Notes under the pieces: generated by a model
The model's database searches: none
What the model saw: the letters and a program-made list of their open reading frames with translations, nothing else
Told to the model about the DNA's origin: nothing
Shown here: one piece after another, positions 19,211 to 27,670 of the stretch
Layout: each line of letters begins with the position of its first letter
Position numbering within the stretch: position 1 is the first letter of the stretch
Assembly (NCBI GenBank): GCA_028150825.1
Contig: JAOGIM010000006.1
Coordinates: 33,140 to 97,139, forward strand
Length of the DNA: 64,000 nucleotides
Origin: Paracoccaceae bacterium
GTDB lineage: Bacteria; Pseudomonadota; Alphaproteobacteria; Rhodobacterales; Rhodobacteraceae
Reading direction: 5' to 3'
Made by a program: the position numbers and the translations under genes

Positions 19211-19648
19211 ATGTCAGAAAAAGAATATCAGGTCTTTGGACTAAATCCGGACAAAATTTCCGTTCTGTATGGAGCAGTATTGATCGTTTTTGCAGTTTTG
19301 GTTTCATCCCTAAGCGAAAGTAAGTCGCTTACATCATATATCCCCGCTATGATGGGATCACCGATTTTCATTCTCGGGCTGTTGTCACTCCGTTTACCAG
19401 CCAAACAAAAACTCTTCATGCATTTAAATGTCTTGATCGGCTTATTCATCTTTTTGGGAGGATTAAGTGTGGTGGGCAGCTTGTTCTCAGGAACTCTCTT
19501 CGCAGCAAATTTCTGGGCCGATTTTTCAAGGTTATTCATGAGTATCACTGGTGCTGTTTATCTAACAGTATGCATAAAATCTTTTATTTTCATTCGCAAA
19601 CAACGAGAAAACTGTGCGGCGGAAGATGCGGAGGGGACCGCGCCTTAG
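19211..19648 (+). CDS. four-helix inner-membrane protein of unknown function
   Basis: A 145-residue protein with four hydrophobic segments (about residues 16-36, 44-62, 70-90 and 107-127) and short charged ends. The N terminus MSEKEYQVFGLNPDKI should be cytoplasmic. AAAGGA lies about 10 nt before the ATG. It looks like a small orphan membrane protein; I do not recognise a family. It stands alone, 130 bp before the tRNA. Confidence 0.65.
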   Translation: MSEKEYQVFGLNPDKISVLYGAVLIVFAVLVSSLSESKSLTSYIPAMMGSPIFILGLLSLRLPAKQKLFMHLNVLIGLFIFLGGLSVVGSLFSGTLFAANFWADFSRLFMSITGAVYLTVCIKSFIFIRKQRENCAAEDAEGTAP

Positions 19649-19781
19649 TACACACTTTCACCCTTGATACAATTCGAGGGCAACTGGCTCAACCTAAGTC
19701 TTGAATAAAACTACGCTAAAATAGGTTTATTTCATTTTCTGGATTGCAAAATAACCCCGACAAAATATATAAATTGCAATA

Positions 19782-19871
19782 GGAGAGGTGCCGGAGTGGT
19801 CGAACGGGGCGGTCTCGAAAACCGTTGAGGCTTTACAGGTTCCCAGGGTTCGAATCCCTGTCTCTCCGCCA
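19782..19871 (+). tRNA. tRNA-Ser (anticodon CGA)
   Basis: A 90-nt cloverleaf with encoded CCA. Acceptor arm GGAGAGG pairs with TCTCTCC and the discriminator base is G. The anticodon loop CTCGAAA gives CGA and is closed by GCGGT/ACCGT. A long variable arm marks class II. The T arm reads CAGGGTTCGAATCCCTG. It decodes UCG serine codons. No duplicated 3' end of this tRNA was seen elsewhere, so there is no sign of an integrated element using it. Confidence 0.97.
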
Positions 19872-20117
19872 GCACATCCGTCATCAATCAGCTAACACTC
19901 TGATATCATTGATATCACCAAGCCAAAAGTTAGGACTAGCGTTCAAGCAAGTCAAAAACCTCCCACGTAACCGTCCTTTCTTGATTCTGATCCCCCAAGG
20001 TACACACCGTTATTCAGTTTTGCTATAAGTTGTGCGCCGCCAAAACCAAATGAATTATCTGGCGTTTCGAGCACAACCTAGTGTCCGAAATCTCTTAATT
20101 TTGTTAAAATATTATGA

Positions 20118-20285
20118 TTCATAGTAGTTTCGCAGGCAACTTCGACACCTGAAGTTACACGCCAGCGAGAAGACTACGAGCTTCTTCTCCAGGACGCCAA
20201 TATCGATGCGATCTATATACCCTTGCCAAACCATCTACATATGCATTGGACTACCGCCCGCCTGCGCCAGAAGCCATCGTACCGA
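20118..20285 (+). pseudogene. fragment of a Gfo/Idh/MocA-family oxidoreductase
   Basis: In one plus-strand frame the sequence reads [20 protein letters not shown] followed by [18 protein letters not shown]. The [13 protein letters not shown] stretch is the hallmark of the NAD(P)-binding domain of Gfo/Idh/MocA dehydrogenases, about residues 60-90 of the family. No start, no Rossmann GxGxxG and no EKP motif remain, so only about 55 codons survive. The rest of the gap 19872-20445 holds no gene; a frame at 20206-20607 covers the relic in another phase and is not real. Confidence 0.7.
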
Positions 20286-20445
20286 TGGACCAATGGCCAA
20301 TCATGCAGTAACTTTCGAATTGGACCACCAGAGTGGGCCTGCCTACTGTCGCCTTAGCTTTTCTGTCGTAGAAGAAGAACAAGTTTCTTTTATTCTCAAC
20401 AATAAACCCATTCGCTATCCATCCTCCGATGGAGGAGCGTTAGTG

Positions 20446-22158
20446 TCAGACGGCCGCCAGGCGGGCATAATAACCCAAGGTTTGGCTCAATTCGTTATGC
20501 GTTCCAGCTTCGACAATCATACCATCGTGCATCACCGCGATCCTATCTGCATTGCGGATAGTATCAAGCCGATGCGCAATTACCAAGGTCGTACGATCGA
20601 CGGATAACGCATCAAGGGCCATTTGTATTTGTCGTTCTGTATGCGAATCCAGCGCTGAGGTTGCCTCATCCAGAATAAGTATCGGTGGGTTTTTCAGGAA
20701 TATACGAGCAATCGCGACCCGTTGTTTTTGCCCACCCGACAAGCTCACGCCACGTTCTCCGACGATAGTATCTAGTCCCGCAGGCAGTTCCGCAATCATC
20801 TTGGATAGTTGGGCTTTCTCCGCTGCATCCAAGATCGCCGTCTCATTCGCATTCAATCGTCCATAGGCAATATTTTCCCGCAGGGTACCACCAAATAAAA
20901 AAACGTCTTGGCTGACGACGCCGATCTGGTCGCGCAGAGATTTGAGTGTCATTTTAGAAATATTCAATCCGTCGATAGTTATCTCACCCGATTTCGGATT
21001 ATAAAATCTAGGCACCAGCGCCATAAGCGTCGTCTTGCCCGCGCCCGACTGACCGACAAAGGCCATCTTTTCACCAGGCTTTACTGCCAGTGTAATGCCC
21101 TTGAGCACGCCCAGTCCATGCCCATAGCCAAAGGCCACGGCACTAAATGTGATCGCCCCTTTGAAAGTTGGTGCCTGCACCGCACCCAGCGCGTCCGTCA
21201 CGTCTGGCTCGGTCTCCAACAGTTCTAAGTAGCGGCGGAAACCTGCTATTCCGCGTGGATAGGTTTCAATCACCGCCGCAATCTTGTCGAGCGGACGAAA
21301 GAAAACGGTAACCAATAACAGAAACGCTACGAACCCACCGGTAGTCAGCGACCCGTCCAGTACAAAGGCCGCACCGGTTACCATGACCACCACCTGAATC
21401 AGGCGCATTCCCACATAGTTCAGCGCGGATGATCCCGCCATCAGCTTGTAGGCTGACAGCTTAGTCGCTCGGTAGCGGCGGTTGTCGTGCTCGAAAAGCG
21501 TTTTCTCGTGCTCCTCGTTGGCAAAGGCCTGCACCACCCGGATACCACCGATGTTTTCCTCAAGCCGCACGTTAAAATCAGCAACCCTTGCATAGATCGC
21601 CCGCCATGTTCGTGTCATCCGTCCACCAAAGACCAACACAATCACGACGCACGCAGGCACTATCACCGCTGTGATGAGCGCCAGTTCAAGGTTGATGGTG
21701 GCCATCAATATGAAAGCGCCAACGAAAGTCATAACCGCAATAAACAGATCTTCAGGGCCGTGGTGCGCAACCTCACCGATTTCCTCCAGATCACGCGTGA
21801 CACGCGCCACTAGTTTGCCGGTGCGAACTTTGTCAAAATAACCAAACGATAGGCGTTGCAAATGAGCAAAAGCGCGGCGACGCATCTCTGTCTCGATATT
21901 GATGCCCAGCTTGTGGCCCCAGTAAATCACAATCACCATCAGACCCGCGTTAACTAGGTAAATGACTAGCAATCCAACTGCAGCCCATAGGGTCAGTGCC
22001 AGATTGCCGCTGGGTAGCAACACGTCAATGAACCCTTTAATCGCAAGGGGGAACGCCAACTCAAGCAACCCCGAAACCACGGCGCAGCCAAAATCCAGAA
22101 AGAATAAAGCTTTCCAAGGTCGGTAGTACTCAAAGAATTGTCGTAGCGGCATCGTCAA
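20446..22158 (-). CDS. ABC exporter, fused membrane and ATPase domains (MsbA-like)
   Basis: Half-size ABC exporter of 570 residues that works as a homodimer. Residues 1 to about 310 carry six membrane helices. The nucleotide-binding domain follows: Walker A GQSGAGKTT, Q-loop VSQDVFLF, signature LSGGQKQRVAIAR, Walker B ILILDEATSALD and the switch His in VIAHRLDTI. The substrate may be a lipid, peptide or drug and is unknown. The TTG start at 22158 has AAGGAT 7 nt upstream; an ATG two codons later is possible. The nearest same-strand neighbour is a 69-residue protein about 60 bp upstream. Confidence 0.93.
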   Translation of the reverse strand: MTMPLRQFFEYYRPWKALFFLDFGCAVVSGLLELAFPLAIKGFIDVLLPSGNLALTLWAAVGLLVIYLVNAGLMVIVIYWGHKLGINIETEMRRRAFAHLQRLSFGYFDKVRTGKLVARVTRDLEEIGEVAHHGPEDLFIAVMTFVGAFILMATINLELALITAVIVPACVVIVLVFGGRMTRTWRAIYARVADFNVRLEENIGGIRVVQAFANEEHEKTLFEHDNRRYRATKLSAYKLMAGSSALNYVGMRLIQVVVMVTGAAFVLDGSLTTGGFVAFLLLVTVFFRPLDKIAAVIETYPRGIAGFRRYLELLETEPDVTDALGAVQAPTFKGAITFSAVAFGYGHGLGVLKGITLAVKPGEKMAFVGQSGAGKTTLMALVPRFYNPKSGEITIDGLNISKMTLKSLRDQIGVVSQDVFLFGGTLRENIAYGRLNANETAILDAAEKAQLSKMIAELPAGLDTIVGERGVSLSGGQKQRVAIARIFLKNPPILILDEATSALDSHTERQIQMALDALSVDRTTLVIAHRLDTIRNADRIAVMHDGMIVEAGTHNELSQTLGYYARLAAV

Positions 22159-22164
22159 CTTGAC

Positions 22165-22181
22165 GATCCTTTTAAAGGATC
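22165..22181. promoter_or_regulatory. 17-bp palindrome over the ABC exporter ribosome site
   Basis: GATCCTTT-T-AAAGGATC is a perfect inverted repeat 7 nt upstream of the start codon and includes the AAGGAT ribosome site. It could be an operator or an mRNA hairpin that hides the ribosome site. No family of regulator is implied by its sequence. Confidence 0.35.
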
Positions 22182-22221
22182 TGTGAAATCTAATTCAGTA
22201 TCTTCTTCATCACTCATTCGG

Positions 22222-22431
22222 TTAATGGTCCAATTTCAGACCATAATCTGTAGAACGCTTTTTGCCTAAATCATTAATACCTAAGCCACTGTCTAGCATC
22301 ATTTCAATTACCTCAATTTGAAGTTCAGCTTTTGCCCGTTGGGTAGACATATTAAGTATCGACAGTTGACCAGCCCTGTGGATTTCTTCCAGTAGACGCT
22401 CCTTAATTGAAATATCCATTACATGACTCAT
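22222..22431 (-). CDS. small hypothetical protein
   Basis: A 69-residue helical protein, MSHVMDISIKERLLEEIHRA onward, with charged heptad-like stretches and no membrane segment. An excellent ribosome site (AAGGAG, 6 nt before the ATG) supports expression. No family recognised. It lies about 60 bp upstream of the ABC exporter gene on the same strand and may share its transcript, though the exporter has its own ribosome site with a palindrome. Confidence 0.6.
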   Translation of the reverse strand: MSHVMDISIKERLLEEIHRAGQLSILNMSTQRAKAELQIEVIEMMLDSGLGINDLGKKRSTDYGLKLDH

Positions 22432-22768
22432 TTGGTTCTCCTTAGTTTAAACCAACATACACCCACGAAACCAGCCAAACAACAGCAACAACAACGGTCG
22501 ACCTTTGGCCCTACTTTTGAAAGACGCGAATTATATGCTCCATTTAAGGATTTATTTGTTTGAGCTCAAGAAAGACTTGAAAGGACAATCAATAATTGTT
22601 GGATCTTTCCTAAGCTATTCAAACCCCAACTTGTGAACCTTGGCTTCCCGCCTAAAGCACTAAAGCGGAGAGACACGTTGTGTTTAAAGCTTCCAAATCC
22701 CAAAAATACATCCATGAAAGTTTCAGATGAAACCTAAGATATTCTGAGTGTCAAATAATCAAATTCAG

Positions 22769-22823
22769 TTGACAGGGTGCATTTATTAACCCTTATTGAA
22801 CTGACATGTTAGTTCAATAAGGG
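22769..22823 (+). promoter_or_regulatory. promoter with overlapping 34-bp palindromic operator
   Basis: TTGACA at 22769-22774 is a perfect -35 box. The -10 position (22792-22797) falls inside a palindrome at 22790-22823 whose arms are CCCTTATTGAACT and AGTTCAATAAGGG; the centre ACATGT is itself symmetric. The layout is what a repressor operator looks like. The likely owner is the GntR/FCD regulator at the far end of the cluster (inference). The first aldolase gene begins 8 bases after the palindrome. The rest of the gap 22432-22768 shows no gene. Confidence 0.7.
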
Positions 22824-22831
22824 TCTTAAAG

Positions 22832-23680
22832 ATGTTTGGTCTATCGGTTGCGCTAACAACACCTTTCTCTAAGGGGGGGGCAATCGACGAGGATACTATG
22901 GTATCTCATAGCAAATGGGTTTTGCAAAATGGTGCTAATAGCATAACTCTTTTTGGTACTACTGGAGAGGGCACATCCATCTCACAAATGGAAAAACAGG
23001 CTGTTGTAAAAAAATTAATTAATGCTGGAGTTCGACCAGAGCAATTGATCGCGACAGTAATAACGCCATCCTTTGAAGAAGTGATCTCACATTGCCGTGA
23101 ATATCATAAGCTGGGCATTAAGAAGGTCCTTCTGGCACCTCCATTTTTCTTTAAGGATCTTAGTTTTGAAGGAGTTTTAAATTGGTACGTCTCTGTCTTT
23201 ATTCCCATAAGCACACTCAAGATGCAATTTATTCTGTATAATATTCCCCAGCTTACAATGGTTCCAATTGAGCCTAAGCATATAGCACTTTTAAAAGAAC
23301 GATTTGGTTCTGAGATGATTTTTGGCGTGAAAGACAGCACAGGTCGCCTTGATGGTACAAAAGAGTTTTTGAAGGATGAAGATTTGATGGTTGCTGTAGG
23401 AGACGAGCGAACACTCGCAGATGCTGTGAATTGCGGTGCTGCAGGAGCGATATGTGGAATGTCCAATATTTTCCCTGATGCGTTAGCAGAAATAATTATT
23501 ACAAAAAAGCATGACGAAATGGTAAACAAGATCACAAACCTAGTCGTCAAAGCTCCTGTAACCGCCAGCGTAAAAGCATTATTAGCCATAAAAAGTAAAA
23601 ATGCTGATTGGTTAAAAGTAAGGCCACCGCTTGAAGCCGCAACGCAAGCTCACCAACTTCTTTTAAGAAACTCGCTATGA
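22832..23680 (+). CDS. DHDPS/NAL-family aldolase (class I lyase), copy 1
   Basis: Cytoplasmic TIM-barrel Schiff-base lyase of 282 residues, from the dihydrodipicolinate synthase / N-acetylneuraminate lyase superfamily. All catalytic elements are present: the carboxylate-binding loop GTTGEG (42-47), Tyr136 in YNIP and the Schiff-base Lys167 in GVKDST. Relatives in catabolic clusters cleave 2-keto-3-deoxy sugar acids to pyruvate and an aldehyde, or dehydrate keto-deoxy sugar acids. It is the first gene of a TRAP-transporter operon under the palindromic operator, so a catabolic role is more likely than lysine synthesis. No strong ribosome site precedes the ATG. Confidence 0.88.
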   Translation: MFGLSVALTTPFSKGGAIDEDTMVSHSKWVLQNGANSITLFGTTGEGTSISQMEKQAVVKKLINAGVRPEQLIATVITPSFEEVISHCREYHKLGIKKVLLAPPFFFKDLSFEGVLNWYVSVFIPISTLKMQFILYNIPQLTMVPIEPKHIALLKERFGSEMIFGVKDSTGRLDGTKEFLKDEDLMVAVGDERTLADAVNCGAAGAICGMSNIFPDALAEIIITKKHDEMVNKITNLVVKAPVTASVKALLAIKSKNADWLKVRPPLEAATQAHQLLLRNSL

Positions 23681-23727
23681 CCACTATTTAATTGAATAAT
23701 GAAAAAATAACACCAGAGGAGAAGACA

Positions 23728-24735
23728 ATGATTAACAAATTTAAACGACGTAGTTTAACTGCGATTATAGCCGTATCGGTTGCAATGACAGCGCTGCCAG
23801 CCTTGGCTGGCTCGCACCAAATAAAACTCCGAATGTCAACGCCAGCCTCTGCAACGGATGCAAGGTCAGTTGCCTTGCAAGAGGTATTTGCACCGGCAGT
23901 TTCTGGTTTTGCATCTTATGAAGCTCATTATAATGGCTCGTTAATTAAACAAAACTCTGAGCTTGAGGCTATTGCATCCGGTGATCTTGAGATGTCCATT
24001 ACTTCAGCTCAAGAGCTGGCACAGTATTTCCCAGAGTTCTCAATTTTTGCGACCGGGTATGTCCATCAAAATGCGGCCCATCAAGTTGCCGTGTTCAATA
24101 ATGATTTAATGGTTCCCTTTAAGAAAAAGGTTGAGGATGAGCTTGGAGTGAAGCTCTTAAGTATTATGTATTTGGGCCGTCGCCACGTGAACCTTCGTCA
24201 GTGTCGCGATGAAGTTAACGTACGCACGCCAGCCGATTTGGCAGGAGTAAATTTACGAATGCCTGGTACGGACGCTTGGCAATTTCTGGGCAAAGCTCTT
24301 GGTGCGAACCCCACACCTATGGCATTTACTGAGATATACACAGCACTCTCTACCAGCTCAGTTGACGGCCAAGATAATCCATTGCCAACTGTTGTAGATG
24401 CCAAGTTTTATGAAGTTACTTGCCAAATTGCGTTGACTTCTCACCTAGTTGACTTGAACTATGTAGCTTTTTCAAAAGCTGTATGGGACAATATGAGTGC
24501 CGACCAGCAAGCTAAGGTTCAGGCTGCAGCGGAAGCAGCAGCTGAAAGTGGACGCCAAAGTCAGCTTAAAAAAGAAGTTGATCTGGTGTCATTTCTGACT
24601 GAGAAAGGGATGGAAATATATGAACCTGACGTAGCTGCGTTCAGAAGCCATGTGCAAAACTTGTATTTAACAACTTCTGCTTCCGCCCCATGGCCCGAAG
24701 GTGTGCTGGATAAAATAAATGCGCTAGGTAATTAA
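23728..24735 (+). CDS. TRAP transporter solute-binding protein (DctP family)
   Basis: Periplasmic binding protein for a tripartite ATP-independent transporter. I start it at 23728, where GAGGAG lies 6 nt before the ATG; the signal peptide is then MINKFKRRSLTAIIAVSVAM with cleavage after ALA. The DctP features are the LRMPGTDAWQFLGKALGANP region with the Arg that usually clamps the ligand carboxylate, then PMAFTEIYTALSTSSVDGQD. The ligand is therefore probably an organic or sugar acid. 335 residues, normal. The two membrane subunits follow directly. Confidence 0.93.
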   Translation: MINKFKRRSLTAIIAVSVAMTALPALAGSHQIKLRMSTPASATDARSVALQEVFAPAVSGFASYEAHYNGSLIKQNSELEAIASGDLEMSITSAQELAQYFPEFSIFATGYVHQNAAHQVAVFNNDLMVPFKKKVEDELGVKLLSIMYLGRRHVNLRQCRDEVNVRTPADLAGVNLRMPGTDAWQFLGKALGANPTPMAFTEIYTALSTSSVDGQDNPLPTVVDAKFYEVTCQIALTSHLVDLNYVAFSKAVWDNMSADQQAKVQAAAEAAAESGRQSQLKKEVDLVSFLTEKGMEIYEPDVAAFRSHVQNLYLTTSASAPWPEGVLDKINALGN

Positions 24736-24760
24736 CAAAAACCTTGCTTTATTTACACAG

Positions 24761-25345
24761 ATGAACTCTGTAATCAAAGCTATAATTCGATTTGGAGAAT
24801 TCATAGCGGCCATAATGATGGCCGCTATGTTTGCAACGTTTATATTACAAGTATTCATTCGTTACACTGCGCGTTCAGGATGGATAGCAGAGGCGATACC
24901 AATTTTTGACCCTAATCTTTATGGATGGACACTGGAATTTTGCCTAGTGCTCTGGATATGGGTAGTATTTTGGGGAAGTGCTCTGATTGTGAGGGATCAT
25001 GATCACGTAACTTTTGACCTAATTTATGCAAACGTCAATCCAAAAATTAGGAAGTGGATGGCAATTTTCTGTTGTCTAACAATTTCTATTGGTTTTATGT
25101 GGGTGCTTGAGCCGACTTGGGAGAAATTCCATATATTACGGCTGAAAAGAACGGCAACACTGTCAAACTTATTTGGTGACTGGCTTCGGGTTAGAGATAT
25201 ATATTCAATTTTCTTTTTATTTTTAATAGTCGTTTCGTCAAGATATGCTTGGAGGGCATGGCAAATTTTGCAAAATGGCGCTGACTCAGAAGAAGATTTG
25301 TATAAAAACCTCAAACCTGACGAAGACGAGATGTCACCAAAATGA
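24761..25345 (+). CDS. TRAP transporter small membrane subunit (DctQ)
   Basis: Four-helix inner-membrane subunit of 194 residues that pairs with the large permease. Typical features are the N-terminal helix after RFGEFIAAIMMA, the RYTARSGW loop, the EFCLVLWIWVVFWGSALIVR segment with the conserved E and W, and the following HDHVTFDL. The charged C-terminal tail is cytoplasmic. It lies 25 bp after the binding-protein gene and overlaps the dctM-like gene by 4 bases (ATGA). Confidence 0.92.
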   Translation: MNSVIKAIIRFGEFIAAIMMAAMFATFILQVFIRYTARSGWIAEAIPIFDPNLYGWTLEFCLVLWIWVVFWGSALIVRDHDHVTFDLIYANVNPKIRKWMAIFCCLTISIGFMWVLEPTWEKFHILRLKRTATLSNLFGDWLRVRDIYSIFFLFLIVVSSRYAWRAWQILQNGADSEEDLYKNLKPDEDEMSPK

Positions 25346-26637
25346 CGACCGAATTTATTCTATGTATTATATCACTAATGTTTCTAGCTGGTATCGGAAT
25401 GCCGATTGCCTACGCTATACTACTTTCTTCATTTGTATATCTATCAATTGGAGGACAAGATATTGGTTTATCGGGAAAAATCCTGCTTGATGGAGTGTAT
25501 TCTAGTTTTATCCTACTAGCTGTTCCTCTTTTCATTATAGCAGCGAATATTATGAACGCTGGAACTATAAGTGACCGCTTACTACGGTTTTGCGTTGGCT
25601 TAGTCGGTCGCTTTAAAGGTGGTATGGGTCATGTTAATGTAGTAGCTAGTCTTATTTTTTCTGGCATGTCAGGTTCAGCGGTTGCAGATGCAGCCGGTAT
25701 TGGTAAAATTATTATAGATATGATGACGAGAACTGGTCATTACACAAGAGGGTACGCCGCAGCAATCACAGCGGCTTCTGCAACGATAGGGCCGATAATC
25801 CCTCCATCCATACCAATGGTCCTTTATGCACTGGTCTCAAATACCTCCATTGGTTTCTTGTTTTTGGCTGGGATCGTGCCGGGTTTTATCATGGGTCTAG
25901 TACTTATGATGATGAATACTGTTATTTCTTACAGGCGTGGATTTGCAACTGAGGAGCCTGTACCATTTCGAGAACTGCCAGCATTGACTTTGGATGCTTT
26001 TCCGGCGCTTCTTATGCCGGCTATTTTACTTTATGGGATTTATGGCGGTGTAACGACCCCGACAGAAGCTGCATCCATTGCAGCTCTTTACGCACTGGTA
26101 CTTGCTTCCGCATTTTATCGTGCACTCTCTCTCGGCCAATTTTATCTAATCCTTGTAGAATCTGCGAGATCGTCAGCAGCCGTGGGTCTGGTAATTGGGG
26201 GTGCTTTAATACTCAACTACATAGTAGCTTCAGAAAATATTCCTAACATTATGGCTAGTTATTTTGTCGAATTAAATATATCGCCTTTAGCCTTCTTGAT
26301 TTCAGTGAATATCATTTTGTTACTGTTGGGGTGCTTACTAGACGCGACCACTCTTATTCTGGTTATTATCCCTCTATTTTTACCAGCCTGCCGTATATTA
26401 GAGATAGATTTGGTACATTTTGGTGTGGTTGCTATTATTAACTGTATGATTGGATTGATTACCCCACCATATGGAATATTGTTATTTGTGATAAATGCTG
26501 TAACGCGCATACCACTGGGCGAAATTATTCGGGAAGTTATTCCCTTTTTAATAGTTTTAGTTCTGGCCCTTTCACTACTAATTTTAGTACCTGAGATTGT
26601 TCTTTGGCTACCACGGAAGTTTGGGTATTTGGGCTGA
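25342..26637 (+). CDS. TRAP transporter large permease (DctM)
   Basis: Ion-coupled permease of 431 residues with about 12 hydrophobic segments. Family motifs seen: IGMPIAYAI near the start, GGMGHVNVVASLIFSGMSGSA (the conserved GMSGSAVAD region), TIGPIIPPSIPMV, GGVTTPTEAASIAALYAL and the C-terminal LITPPYGILLFVINAV. It is driven by a sodium or proton gradient with the DctQ partner. Translation is coupled to dctQ. The sugar-kinase gene follows after 51 bp. Confidence 0.95.
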   Translation: MTTEFILCIISLMFLAGIGMPIAYAILLSSFVYLSIGGQDIGLSGKILLDGVYSSFILLAVPLFIIAANIMNAGTISDRLLRFCVGLVGRFKGGMGHVNVVASLIFSGMSGSAVADAAGIGKIIIDMMTRTGHYTRGYAAAITAASATIGPIIPPSIPMVLYALVSNTSIGFLFLAGIVPGFIMGLVLMMMNTVISYRRGFATEEPVPFRELPALTLDAFPALLMPAILLYGIYGGVTTPTEAASIAALYALVLASAFYRALSLGQFYLILVESARSSAAVGLVIGGALILNYIVASENIPNIMASYFVELNISPLAFLISVNIILLLLGCLLDATTLILVIIPLFLPACRILEIDLVHFGVVAIINCMIGLITPPYGILLFVINAVTRIPLGEIIREVIPFLIVLVLALSLLILVPEIVLWLPRKFGYLG

Positions 26638-26688
26638 TATGTATTTTGTCGACAGGAACCAGAGAGTAAGCCTTTTGGATTTAATGTT

Positions 26689-27591
26689 TTGACAAAAATA
26701 TTAGTAACTGGACTTGCGACTTTGGATCTAATCTTTCGACTAGAAAATCTACCAACAATTGGCGAAAAGTATCGCGCTATCGAAGGTCTTTTGTCCGGGG
26801 GTGGAAACGCAGGAAATGCTGCTGTTGCTACCGCTCGCCTCGGTGGAAAGGTGAATATTTTTTCAACTTTAGGAAAAGATGATGTTGGTGATCTAATCTT
26901 GAAAGGGCTTCAAAAAGAAGGCATAGACACTAGATATGCCATCCAATTAAAAAATCATAAATCGTCGTTTTCTTCAATTGTAATTGATAAGTTTGGCGAG
27001 CGACAGATTATTAATTGTCGTAACACACTAAGCCTGGAAAATTTAAATGTACTACAAAATATTCCAATTCAGGATGGCTACCTTGCAGATAGTCGATGGG
27101 ATGAAGCAGCAGTTTCCACTTTGAAAATGGCCAATCAATATTCGAAACCAGGTGTTTTGGACGCAGAGGCACCCGTATCGTACGAAGCAGTGTCTACAGC
27201 TTCTCATGTTGCTTTTTCAAGGCAGGGACTGCGTGATTTCACACAGCATGATGACTTATTAATGGGCTTGAGAAGCCTATCAAGCAGACTGGATAACTGG
27301 CTTTGTGTAACAGACGGCCCCTCTGGTGTATATTACTTGGACCAAGGGCAACCTCGTAATGTTCAGGCTCCTAAAGTCCTTGCAGTTGATACTCTTGGTG
27401 CAGGAGATGTATGGCATGGAGCGTTTGTTCTTGGGCTTGCAGAAGGTAAAAATGAGTTAGATTCAGTTCACTTTGCTAACTTAGCAGCGGCTCTTAAATG
27501 CACACGTTTTGGTGCGCGCGCGGGTATGCCCACACGCTTGGAGGTATCCGATTTTGATCTTTCATTTATTAAAAAGAGTGAGAAAAAATAA
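26689..27591 (+). CDS. PfkB-family sugar kinase, resembling the sulfofructose-kinase (YihV) branch
   Basis: Ribokinase-like ATP-dependent kinase of 300 residues. Seen: the substrate glycines SGGGNAGNAAVATARLG (36-52), the anion-hole motif DTLGAGD (234-240) with catalytic base Asp240, and a C-terminal ALKCTRFGARAGMP. That last motif, GERQIINC near 103-110 and LADSRWDEAA near 132 match my memory of E. coli YihV, but no alignment was run. KDG or other ketose kinases are the alternatives. The start is TTG with a weak ribosome site; no earlier Met exists. Likely task: phosphorylate the imported sugar derivative before aldol cleavage. Confidence 0.85.
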   Translation: MTKILVTGLATLDLIFRLENLPTIGEKYRAIEGLLSGGGNAGNAAVATARLGGKVNIFSTLGKDDVGDLILKGLQKEGIDTRYAIQLKNHKSSFSSIVIDKFGERQIINCRNTLSLENLNVLQNIPIQDGYLADSRWDEAAVSTLKMANQYSKPGVLDAEAPVSYEAVSTASHVAFSRQGLRDFTQHDDLLMGLRSLSSRLDNWLCVTDGPSGVYYLDQGQPRNVQAPKVLAVDTLGAGDVWHGAFVLGLAEGKNELDSVHFANLAAALKCTRFGARAGMPTRLEVSDFDLSFIKKSEKK

Positions 27592-27670
27592 TATGTCGAA
27601 TAACGAACTACAAATTAGAAATAAGTCATTTCTAATATCAATTTTTAATGAAACGTAGTGACGTGCCCTT

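Noticed and set aside
19782..20445. tRNA-Ser as an integration site of a genomic island
   Set aside because: No integrase and no direct repeat of the tRNA 3' end were seen; only one gene relic follows.
20206..20607. 133-codon plus-strand frame
   Set aside because: It overlaps the Gfo/Idh/MocA relic in another phase and then runs antisense into the ABC exporter gene; the composition is poor and there is no ribosome site.
22832..23680. Assignment as dapA for lysine synthesis
   Set aside because: It lies in a regulated TRAP-kinase-aldolase operon, which points to catabolism, though the active-site residues alone do not exclude DapA.
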